In this document: in pieces, positions 8,503 through 15,606 of the stretch | How positions within the stretch are numbered: the first letter of the stretch is position 1 | Layout of the letters: each line of letters starts with the position of its first letter | Origin: Sulfolobales archaeon | GTDB lineage: Archaea > Thermoproteota > Thermoprotei_A > Sulfolobales > NBVN01 | Reading direction: 5' to 3' | DNA: 64,000 nt | Assembly: GCA_025058345.1 (NCBI GenBank) | Contig: JANXEN010000001.1 | Coordinates: 72,481-136,480 of the forward strand | Notes under the pieces: model-generated | Database searches by the model: none | What the model was told of the DNA's origin: nothing | The model's input: only the letters and a program-made list of their open reading frames with translations | Program-made: the position numbers and the translations under genes

Positions 8503-9204
8503 TCACTCCTCGAACTCCTCCAACCTCTCCACCTTGTACTCGATGCCGACCCTCTTCTTAACAAGTTCTATGATCTTAGCTGCATCGTTAAGGCTTACGT
8601 ACTTAGCGTTTGATGAAAACTTATCTATATTCTCCTTAATCGCATCTTCTATACTTACACCACGGCACTCAATCTTAAACTTCTCAACCACCATAGGTGT
8701 TGGTTCTAACGCTGCACCCTTCTTAACGAAGACCAACTCATTATCTACTGGGGTTATTATGAATGCACCTACCTCCCTATCACCTAACTTCATGACGTAG
8801 ACTAAGTCACCGTCTTCTGTCTCACCCAACCTCTCGACGTTAAACACCACCGCCGCTTCTGCAACGGCTTTAATTCCTTCCTTAACCCTCTCTAAAACGG
8901 TTTTAACCTCATCATCAGGCATCCTCTTAAATACTTCAATCTTCAAAGTATCGAATAACCACTCAATAACTCCGTCCTTCAATTCGTAATCGACGGAGAT
9001 CCTAACTAGGTCACCCTTACCTAACCTTAACTCATCTACGAAAACCTTATAGAGTACCTTGTTCAGCTGAGCTACCTTAAACGCTACTTCAGAACCCTTT
9101 ATAATGCCTTCCCTAACATGATCGCGCAGTTGTGCAAACATAACCCTCCTAACCTTATCGGCATATGCCCCTACAATAATGTAACCAGATCTTAAAGTAC
9201 CCAT
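8503..9204 (-). CDS. DUF2258-like crenarchaeal protein
   Basis: 233 residues, no signal peptide or membrane segment. N-terminus GYIIVGAYADKVRRVMFAQL followed by alternating strands and helices and an acidic C-terminus (VERLEEFEE). It resembles the crenarchaeal family DUF2258, related by some authors to the ThermoDBP single-strand DNA-binding group; I recall this rather than can prove it. ATG start. Convergent and directly abutting the amidohydrolase homologue. DNA-binding is a possibility only. Confidence 0.6.
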   Translation of the reverse strand: MGTLRSGYIIVGAYADKVRRVMFAQLRDHVREGIIKGSEVAFKVAQLNKVLYKVFVDELRLGKGDLVRISVDYELKDGVIEWLFDTLKIEVFKRMPDDEVKTVLERVKEGIKAVAEAAVVFNVERLGETEDGDLVYVMKLGDREVGAFIITPVDNELVFVKKGAALEPTPMVVEKFKIECRGVSIEDAIKENIDKFSSNAKYVSLNDAAKIIELVKKRVGIEYKVERLEEFEE

Positions 9205-9275
9205 AAAACCACCGTATTTAATATCATTCTTTAAATATAAATCTATATTAAATTTCCAAAATAAGTTGATATGAT

Positions 9276-10127
9276 ATGTGTGGAAGACTGATTAAAGAGA
9301 TAGCGAGTAAAGTCCTGGATAAGGATACGGCAAGTAAGGTATGGAGTAGGGTAGAGGTTGTAGGTGATATAGCATTAATAAGGAAACCTCCTCAGATCTC
9401 TCCGGAACTTTTAATCCCGCTCGCTAATGAAATCCTCAATAACCTACCGTATGTAAAGTCCGTTTGGGCATCGACGTCGCCGATTCAAGGCCCACATAGA
9501 ACTAGGAACTACGTACATCTAGCTGGTGAATACAGAACCACAACTATTTACAGGGAACATGGCTGCTCTTTCTACGTAGATATAGTTAACACATACATAT
9601 CGCCTGTGCTAAGCTATGAGCACCTAAGGGTAGCTAAGGAGGTAAGGGGGGGTGAGTACGTAATTAACATGTTTGCAGGTGTAGGGCTATTCTCGATAAT
9701 AATAGCTAAACATGCAAGACCGTCTAAAGTGATCTCAATAGACATAAACCCATATGCTTACGAACTAATGGTTAGGAACGCAAAAATTAACAAAGTAGAT
9801 GATGTTGTAGAGCCGGTGTTAGGGGATGCTGGAACCGTAATTAAGGACTACAGATCTAAAGCCGATAGAGTCCTAATGCCGTTGCCAGAACTAGCGTTTA
9901 ACTACTTCCAGCACGCCGTAAACGCGATTAAAGATATTGGTGTAATACACATCTACGAATTTGAGAGGGGATATGATAAAAACACAGCTATAAGTAACGT
10001 AACCACTAAATACTTAAGAAAGTCTTCAGAACTCGGAATTAATGCAGAGGTATTATCATCTAGGGTCGTTAGGTCGGTAGGTCCTAGAAAGTACCAAGTA
10101 GTTATAGACTTAAAAATCTCCAAGTAA
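9276..10127 (+). CDS. trm5: tRNA (guanine37-N1)-methyltransferase, Trm5 family
   Basis: 283 residues. It methylates G37 next to the anticodon using SAM; archaeal relatives also take part in wyosine synthesis. Visible: substrate region GPHRTRNYVHLAGEYRTTTIYREHGCSFYVDI, SAM motif NMFAGVGLFSIIIAK around residue 130-145, acidic SAM ligand SIDINPYAYE, and the catalytic-loop motif MPLPELAFN (Trm5 NLP-like). Length fits the Trm5b type. ATG start, divergent from the DUF2258-like gene with a shared AT-rich promoter region. Confidence 0.9.
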   Translation: MCGRLIKEIASKVLDKDTASKVWSRVEVVGDIALIRKPPQISPELLIPLANEILNNLPYVKSVWASTSPIQGPHRTRNYVHLAGEYRTTTIYREHGCSFYVDIVNTYISPVLSYEHLRVAKEVRGGEYVINMFAGVGLFSIIIAKHARPSKVISIDINPYAYELMVRNAKINKVDDVVEPVLGDAGTVIKDYRSKADRVLMPLPELAFNYFQHAVNAIKDIGVIHIYEFERGYDKNTAISNVTTKYLRKSSELGINAEVLSSRVVRSVGPRKYQVVIDLKISK

Positions 10128-10135
10128 GTAGCTGT

Positions 10136-10573
10136 TCATTCCCTTTTAGCAACTAGATTAGTCACCTCATCCCTAATCAAAACCACTACAAATACCCCTA
10201 AAGGCTCCTCACTCAAACTCAGATTTAATTCTGAATGCGAAAACGGTGGGATAGTTAATAACTCCTCCGTCCTAAAGACATCGTAACTTAAGTTACCGTA
10301 AAAAACAACGTATCCTACTATCTTAAAAGGTTCTGGAAGATTATTTACTAAAGTAATCAATACCCAGTTATCGACATACCTGTACTTACACTCAGTCATG
10401 TATGTAAGCGACCTACGCAATACGTACCTATCAATCATCCTCATATTCGTGGAACCGTATTCATCAACTGCACGGAGTAAGCCGTAAATGGTTGATGAAA
10501 CTATTATTAAAGCCAGTAGAAGTAGGACCAAACCAACAACGCTGCTCAAGCCTCTATCCGTATGTGTAGCCAT
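10136..10573 (-). CDS. type IV pilin-like protein (downstream of a pair)
   Basis: 145 residues from the ATG at 10573, preceded by GAGAGGG. The N-terminus HTDRGLSSVVGLVLLLLALIIVSS has the form of a class III (type IV pilin) signal: charged start, G before the processing site, then a hydrophobic helix. The rest is beta-rich and would be outside the membrane. It overlaps the upstream pilin-like gene by 20 bases. No pilus ATPase, membrane platform or signal peptidase gene is in the window. Specific pilus type unknown. Confidence 0.65.
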   Translation of the reverse strand: MATHTDRGLSSVVGLVLLLLALIIVSSTIYGLLRAVDEYGSTNMRMIDRYVLRRSLTYMTECKYRYVDNWVLITLVNNLPEPFKIVGYVVFYGNLSYDVFRTEELLTIPPFSHSELNLSLSEEPLGVFVVVLIRDEVTNLVAKRE

Positions 10574-11006
10574 ATATGACCCTCTCGCCACCTTCGTAAA
10601 CCACCTTAACCTGAAACACCATACCTTCAGACAACTTAATCGGTGACTTAAACTCCAATACCCTTATTTCTAAGGGTTCTAAAGTTATTGACGAACCGCC
10701 AACAGGAACGTTATCTACATATATAGACACGATCTCAAGCTTAACAACACCGTTGCATACCACTAACTTAATCGTGTTCGATGATTTACTTCCCGAAACC
10801 ATTATCAGGTCTAGAGATTTAACGGCCTCCGTAGCTTTCCTCTCAACATCTGATTTAAACAACGTACTGACACCGTATGAGTAATTGTTAATGGTAATAA
10901 TGACTAATGACCCTAAGGCCATCGTTATCAATAACACCATCAGGGAAGCAACCAATTCACTAACTCCGCTGAGGAATTCTCTACGAGGTGACATACTTCT
11001 GAACAT
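10554..11006 (-). CDS. type IV pilin-like protein (upstream of a pair)
   Basis: About 150 residues. RREFLSGVSELVASLMVLLI has a basic start, a glycine and a hydrophobic segment with a glutamate near its start, as in archaeal pilins and FlaG/FlaF-like proteins. A TATTTAATT/CTATATAG box at 11017-11036 (minus) overlaps longer possible starts, so ATG 11006 or ATG 10994 is preferred. Followed by and overlapping the second pilin-like gene, so the two may form a heteromer. Confidence 0.6.
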   Translation of the reverse strand: MFRSMSPRREFLSGVSELVASLMVLLITMALGSLVIITINNYSYGVSTLFKSDVERKATEAVKSLDLIMVSGSKSSNTIKLVVCNGVVKLEIVSIYVDNVPVGGSSITLEPLEIRVLEFKSPIKLSEGMVFQVKVVYEGGERVIYGYTYG

Positions 11007-11042
11007 CATATAAGCACTATATAGAATTAAATAAGACACTAT

Positions 11043-12626
11043 TTAAGCGTTAACGGCATCAACCAGCTTTATAACTCTCCCGTCTAGTAAATTAATCAGA
11101 GATTTCCTAATAAATGCTTCAGACGCCCACCTACACCGTCTCCACGTCACTACCGTAACGCTTCTATACTTACTAACTAACATCCCTATAAATTTCCTTA
11201 ACTTACTACTAAACCTTAATAACGTACCTACATCTACATCATCAGGTAATTTAAAATGAGAATATGGATATGTGTGAATTAAGGCTGTAGGTATCAAAGT
11301 GAAGAATGGTATGTAGGCATACGTATCTTCGGGACTTACACCTAGTTCTACTATAAGATCATTAAACTTCTTGCTTACCTTATTGTAACTCCCGTCAATA
11401 AATAGAGGAATTAATACGGCATCTTTGTAGGCCCCGCCATGTCTTGAAATGTAGTTACTTAAGAACCTTTCATGCCTAATTATTTCAGGTCTGTAGTACG
11501 ATGTCTCATCGTACAGAAATAGTGCGTGGGAATCGCCACGTATCCTAGGATCTAAGACCTCAAACCAATTTACGAAATCTTTACGTGTAAATAACTTAAG
11601 TAAATACCTTAGCGATGGGTGACCCCTAGCCCTCTCCTCAAGCAATTCCCAAAGCCTACCCTCCCTAATAGCTACCTTTACGTTCTTAATCTCTCTTAAA
11701 ATCACGTAGAGATTGTGAAGAGCTAAGTTACGCGTTCTTTCCTCCTCATCCATATCGATTAAAGACCCTACATCGTACCTGCTGCAAATAGGGCATTCGC
11801 ATGGTAAGTAGTCTAAATCTCTAAGTAGGTAAGTACCTCTCTCCGTCATATACCTACCACCTCTAGCGTAGAGTATGTATGAAGCTGAATCAAACATATC
11901 TACACCTAAGGCTACTGCGAAAGGTATTATCATCGGGTGACCAGCGCCGAATAGGTGGACGGGCTTATCTATAGGCACTATCCTCTTAGTGGTTAAAACC
12001 ATCATAAACACTTTAGAGTAATCGTACTTCTCCATTAGTAGGACTGGGCTACCTATAGCGTAGATGGAAAAGCCCTCAAAGTCCTTACCTACTGTAGCGC
12101 ATCTACTAACTAAATCTAAGTATGTACCCCCCTGAATAGGTAGAACCCATAAAGTCTTACTGCCCATTACTAATTCCGACGATATAGCCGCCCGTCTTAA
12201 GGTCTCCTCAACACTATGTAAGGCTTCCTCATAAAGCGCGTTATCCCGGGTAGGGATGTCAGCAATTACTGCTATATCGCTCCCAATACTTTCCTGGAAT
12301 TTGACTATCTCAACAGGATCGAGTTTTACTTTCTCATCACCGTATCGCAGTAATTGATACGCACCTGAATCAGTCATTACCACACCATCGAAACCTAGGA
12401 AGTCATGTATGTCGCTAACTGAATGTCCTAAATTCTTCATGATGATGTAGGCATTAGTAATTAGCTGTGTGAAACCTAAATCACGCAGCAAATTTACTGA
12501 AACTTCCTTAGACTGCCTCAACGGGTTAACAACTGGGAAAAAAGCAGGTGTTTCTATTGAACCGCTCTTCGTCACTAACTTACCGATTCTTCCAGCTAGG
12601 TCTTTATCCCTGACCTCGAATACCAC
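11043..12626 (-). CDS. tgtA: archaeosine tRNA-guanine transglycosylase catalytic subunit, no PUA domain
   Basis: 527 residues. It exchanges G15 of tRNA for preQ0, the first step to archaeosine. Catalytic aspartates are seen in MTDSGAYQLLRYG (near 86) and GVDMFDSASY (near 249); the zinc site is CECPIC plus the H of ALHNLY. After the catalytic domain come C1-like sequences, but the C-terminal PUA domain of full-length archaeal TgtA (~580 residues or more) is absent. A free-standing PUA protein at 48703 may supply it. GTG start one base after the stop of the Sm-protein gene. Confidence 0.92.
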   Translation of the reverse strand: MVFEVRDKDLAGRIGKLVTKSGSIETPAFFPVVNPLRQSKEVSVNLLRDLGFTQLITNAYIIMKNLGHSVSDIHDFLGFDGVVMTDSGAYQLLRYGDEKVKLDPVEIVKFQESIGSDIAVIADIPTRDNALYEEALHSVEETLRRAAISSELVMGSKTLWVLPIQGGTYLDLVSRCATVGKDFEGFSIYAIGSPVLLMEKYDYSKVFMMVLTTKRIVPIDKPVHLFGAGHPMIIPFAVALGVDMFDSASYILYARGGRYMTERGTYLLRDLDYLPCECPICSRYDVGSLIDMDEEERTRNLALHNLYVILREIKNVKVAIREGRLWELLEERARGHPSLRYLLKLFTRKDFVNWFEVLDPRIRGDSHALFLYDETSYYRPEIIRHERFLSNYISRHGGAYKDAVLIPLFIDGSYNKVSKKFNDLIVELGVSPEDTYAYIPFFTLIPTALIHTYPYSHFKLPDDVDVGTLLRFSSKLRKFIGMLVSKYRSVTVVTWRRCRWASEAFIRKSLINLLDGRVIKLVDAVNA

Positions 12627-12627
12627 T

Positions 12628-13080
12628 CTACATCCTCTTCTTCCTTAACTCCAAATACTCTTGATATAGACTATATAGCTTAGAAGCTAAAGGCCCTGAA
12701 CCCTCTACACCATTCTCACTTACTTTATACTTATCGTAAACTATAACTAGGTTAGCTTCCTTAACCACTTTAACAGAGCCTGGAGGTAAGTTAAGCTTAG
12801 ACACGATAAAGGAGGAGAACTCATTAGGGTCAAACATCGGCTGCTCCTTAGAAATTATTTCAGATACCCGGTCCCCATGTATTAAAACCCTATAACATAC
12901 ATTACCGTTGTTGTCTCTAGCGTCACCCAACACTATATGTAGAGCTAATCTATCACTAACATCAACACCTAGTAAAACACCCTCATAAGTCCTACCATCG
13001 ACTAACTTAACAACAACGTACTTATCTATTAAATTGACGACTTCATTAACCAATCTCTTCGCAATATTTGAAATGCTCAT
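12628..13080 (-). CDS. Sm-like archaeal protein with C-terminal domain (SmAP3 type)
   Basis: 150 residues. Residues ~8-75 are an Sm fold: Sm1 KYVVVKLVDGRTYEGVLLGVD and Sm2-like VLIHGDRVSEI. The second half (LPPGSVKVVKEANLVIVYDKYKV onward) is an alpha/beta extension as in the Pyrobaculum SmAP3 protein. Sm proteins form rings that bind U-rich RNA. Directly upstream of tgtA, likely one transcript, consistent with a role in RNA metabolism. Confidence 0.85.
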   Translation of the reverse strand: MSISNIAKRLVNEVVNLIDKYVVVKLVDGRTYEGVLLGVDVSDRLALHIVLGDARDNNGNVCYRVLIHGDRVSEIISKEQPMFDPNEFSSFIVSKLNLPPGSVKVVKEANLVIVYDKYKVSENGVEGSGPLASKLYSLYQEYLELRKKRM

Positions 13081-13142
13081 CTTATATACCTAACTTCATT
13101 ACTAAGTGCTTACTTTTAAATTTAGATAAAAAATTCAAGCCG

Positions 13143-13523
13143 TTAAATAACTTCAACTTTAAAGTACACTTCATCCATGTAATCGAATACCTTATAGATG
13201 GAATCACTTCTAGACTCAATTATTAATAAGAAGCCCCACAGGGAATACAGCACTTTATAAACCCCTTCCCCTACCTTTTTGGAGATTACGTAGCCGCGCA
13301 TAACTAAGTCAACGCCTTCTTTATAGGCAGGCTTACCCTTAGATATCGTTATCCTGACTTTACTGTTTAAATCGAAGTTCTTAAGCGTTTTATGAACGTC
13401 AAATGTAGCTTTAACTTCGGGATTCTCAACTGTGACTATAATTACCTGAGGGATTAAAGACTTATCAATACTCTTTACAAAACCTTCAAAGCTCACATTA
13501 TTTAATCCGACCTCAACACTCAT
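13143..13523 (-). CDS. rpo8: RNA polymerase subunit Rpo8 (RpoG)
   Basis: 126 residues from ATG 13523 (132 from 13541). Rpo8 is the crenarchaeal counterpart of eukaryotic Rpb8. The C-terminal pattern RGYVISKK, YSLWGFLLII and MDEVYFKVEV lines up with Sulfolobus Rpo8 (GYVV, SLFGLLVKI, MDHIYFCV). The TATA box CTTATAAC (13554-13561) predicts a transcript start near 13532, between the two ATGs, so the second ATG is preferred. Divergent from the gene at 13615. Confidence 0.85.
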   Translation of the reverse strand: MSVEVGLNNVSFEGFVKSIDKSLIPQVIIVTVENPEVKATFDVHKTLKNFDLNSKVRITISKGKPAYKEGVDLVMRGYVISKKVGEGVYKVLYSLWGFLLIIESRSDSIYKVFDYMDEVYFKVEVI

Positions 13524-13553
13524 TCCAGACACACATTCCATATATCTTAAGGA

Positions 13554-13590
13554 CTTATAACGTTATGAGTTTCCGAACGCTTTAAATAAC
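13554..13590. promoter_or_regulatory. divergent TATA boxes between rpo8 and the HerA-like unit
   Basis: Minus-strand box GTTATAAG (13554-13561) serves rpo8. Plus-strand box CTTTAAATA (13580-13589) lies about 28 bases before ATG 13615, so the plus-strand gene is probably leaderless or nearly so. Confidence 0.6.
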
Positions 13591-13614
13591 TGCTAGAATT
13601 AAGGGTTAAAACAT

Positions 13615-13938
13615 ATGATGCTACTTAATTATAGAGTTAAAGGCCGGACTAACAACACAGTCTGCTTAGAGTTAGTCAACGAAGAAAGGGAGGAGGAATT
13701 GAAGATCAACTTCATAGAAGTTGTTAAGACTTTATTGAAGGTATGTAAAGACCTGCAATTAAGTGCTATCACAACTATTTCGAGGAAAGGTTATAAAACA
13801 GTAATATTGATGAACTCTAACGATGTTCAAAACTGTGAAAACTTATTTAAAATTTTCATAGATACCTACAGCTCAAAAAACATACGGGTTGAAGAGGTTG
13901 AGTGCGTTGATTTCCTGGATAAGGTAAGCCCTTTATAG
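13615..13938 (+). CDS. N-terminal domain of HerA-like ATPase, or separate 107-residue protein
   Basis: 107 residues, no recognised domain; mixed alpha/beta with NYRVKGRTNNTVCLELV at the start and VECVDFLDKVSPL at the end. Its last codons are AGC CCT TTA before TAG, and C-CCT-TTA is a perfect X-XXY-YYZ slippery heptamer. A -1 shift there leads into the frame of the HerA-like gene, which is open through 16 further codons (IDRVKFRKYVAINQDSL) before that gene's first ATG. I think the two reading frames belong to one protein of about 465 residues, made by programmed frameshifting or broken by an indel. See 13929-13938. Confidence 0.7.
   Translation: MMLLNYRVKGRTNNTVCLELVNEEREEELKINFIEVVKTLLKVCKDLQLSAITTISRKGYKTVILMNSNDVQNCENLFKIFIDTYSSKNIRVEEVECVDFLDKVSPL
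13929..13938 (+). other. candidate -1 ribosomal frameshift site CCCTTTA followed by TAG
   Basis: Bases 13929-13935 are C CCT TTA in the upstream frame, immediately followed by the stop TAG at 13936-13938. Slipping back one base gives CCC TTT ATA GAT AGA and enters the HerA-like frame, which has no stop from 13923 on. No strong downstream stem-loop is evident by eye. An alternative is a one-base indel in the sequence or genome. Confidence 0.5.
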
Positions 13939-13985
13939 ATAGAGTTAAGTTCAGGAAGTACGTAGCCATAAATCAAGACAGCTTA

Positions 13986-15011
13986 ATGGTTAACGAGCCT
14001 ACCTACACCAAGTGCTCTGAAACAGTGCTATTAGGTAATTTAAATGAAGACGGGTTTGAGAAGGTGTTCGGTTTACCTGTAAATGACTTCTTAAGACATA
14101 CATTGATAGTTGGATCCACAGGGTCAGGTAAGACAACCACAGCTGCCGTTATCTCATCCCAACTCATCAGGTATGGTAGTGTAATCGTAGTTGATTGGAA
14201 TGATGAGTACTTAAAGAAGATTATGGACTTAGGCGTGCATGATGTGGCATTCATAAACGATTTCAAAATCCCTCTAAGATTTAATGATTTTGACGAACTC
14301 ATATCGATATTAAATGATGTTCTAGAACTTAGCGATGCTCAAACTTACCTCCTATATAAATTCATGGATAGTGGAGATTACGAACCTACGCTACAGGATT
14401 TAATGGACTTCTTAGAATTCGCTCAAGTAGACTCTAAGTGGATGGTTGAGACTAAATCAGCACTACTGAGGCGTTTGAAGTTGATTTACAACTCTAAAAC
14501 TAAAGACCTATATCGCGATATCTCTCCGAAAGAGGTTATAGAGCTTATACTTAAAGATGAGGGTAAAGTATACATCCTTTCACTCAAAGGTCTTAGAGAT
14601 CTTAAGTTGAGGAGGTTAGCAGTACTGACCTTCATAAAACTTATAGAGGAAGTCAAAAAGACGGATAACACGTTACGTAATGTCTTCATATTTATAGATG
14701 AGGCACATCATATAGCTAATTCATCACTTATGAGTAGAATGGCAGCTGAGGTACGTAAATTAGGCGTAGGTCTAGTATTAATAACTCAATCACCTTCAGC
14801 CATAAACAATGAAATAATTGCCAACTGCAACGTTAAAATCGTCCACACCGTTAAATCTAATTCAGATATTGATGTGTTAGTTAAGTCTCTAGGGGTTAAC
14901 GAATTACGTGATGTGTTGCCGAGGCTTAATGTAGGTGAAGTAGTTGTCGATTCACCATCGCTGAGACATGTTGTTAAGGTATCAATCGATACTAGCTTGA
15001 AGAGGAAATAA
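13986..15011 (+). CDS. HerA-like (DUF87) P-loop ATPase
   Basis: 341 residues from the first ATG. Walker A is GSTGSGKTTTA (near 43), Walker B VFIFIDEAHH (near 240), and an arginine-rich segment MSRMAAEVRKLGVG with ITQSP follows, all typical of HerA/FtsK-type hexameric DNA translocases. The N-terminal barrel expected before Walker A is mostly missing from this frame and may be the 13615 reading frame. No NurA nuclease gene is next to it, so this may be a HerA paralogue rather than the repair HerA. The 3' end overlaps fap7 by 20 bases, convergent. Confidence 0.85.
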   Translation: MVNEPTYTKCSETVLLGNLNEDGFEKVFGLPVNDFLRHTLIVGSTGSGKTTTAAVISSQLIRYGSVIVVDWNDEYLKKIMDLGVHDVAFINDFKIPLRFNDFDELISILNDVLELSDAQTYLLYKFMDSGDYEPTLQDLMDFLEFAQVDSKWMVETKSALLRRLKLIYNSKTKDLYRDISPKEVIELILKDEGKVYILSLKGLRDLKLRRLAVLTFIKLIEEVKKTDNTLRNVFIFIDEAHHIANSSLMSRMAAEVRKLGVGLVLITQSPSAINNEIIANCNVKIVHTVKSNSDIDVLVKSLGVNELRDVLPRLNVGEVVVDSPSLRHVVKVSIDTSLKRK

Positions 15012-15576
15012 TACCTACCACATCTTCAACAACATCACCGTCTTTAAGCCAGTCAACCTTAGTTTCGCAAATTACCTCCCCATTAATTATCCCAAGAACT
15101 TCAGCAATCACGTCGTTGAGGTCTTTACCAGTAACATCCACCTCACAAACCTTGCTTTTGTCATGCTCGGCTAGGGCGTTAAAGGTGCAGACCCCTACTA
15201 ACTCAGCCTCAAGGTTATCTAATAACTTCCTACCAATCCATCCCTTATCAACTAGTCTCTTATAAAGCATTCTAGGATCTAACCTAAGTACTAATAACTT
15301 ATAGATGAGTTCATCGCTAACTACCTCACCGTAATGACTATCGATTACTACATAACCATCTGATTTACTAATCAACTCATTTAACGTATTCCTTAATCTC
15401 TGCTCGTCGATGATGAAGGAATTCGTATTGCTGTCGTATTCCATGTATAACTCATTACTTAAAACGAAATCACTTAGATTTAAGTACTTAGCTCCTAAAA
15501 CCTCAGCTAGCTTCAATGCAACTGCTGTCTTACCGACTCCGGGAGTGCCACTGATTACTATGGCTTTACCTGCCAA
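14992..15576 (-). CDS. fap7: Fap7/AK6-like adenylate kinase-type ATPase
   Basis: 194 residues. Walker A is GTPGVGKT at 10-17, and the NMP-binding and lid motifs (VVIDSHYGE, LVLRLDPRMLYKRLVDKGW) follow the Fap7/hCINAP pattern. In archaea and eukaryotes this protein acts with uS11 in late maturation of the small ribosomal subunit. It is longer than many homologues, with an acidic C-terminal extension (DWLKDGDVVEDVV). It follows the A-ATPase genes after 30 bases. Confidence 0.85.
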   Translation of the reverse strand: MAGKAIVISGTPGVGKTAVALKLAEVLGAKYLNLSDFVLSNELYMEYDSNTNSFIIDEQRLRNTLNELISKSDGYVVIDSHYGEVVSDELIYKLLVLRLDPRMLYKRLVDKGWIGRKLLDNLEAELVGVCTFNALAEHDKSKVCEVDVTGKDLNDVIAEVLGIINGEVICETKVDWLKDGDVVEDVVGIISSSS

Positions 15577-15606
15577 ACTTGAAACACCTAAACTCCACTG
15601 AGTTTA

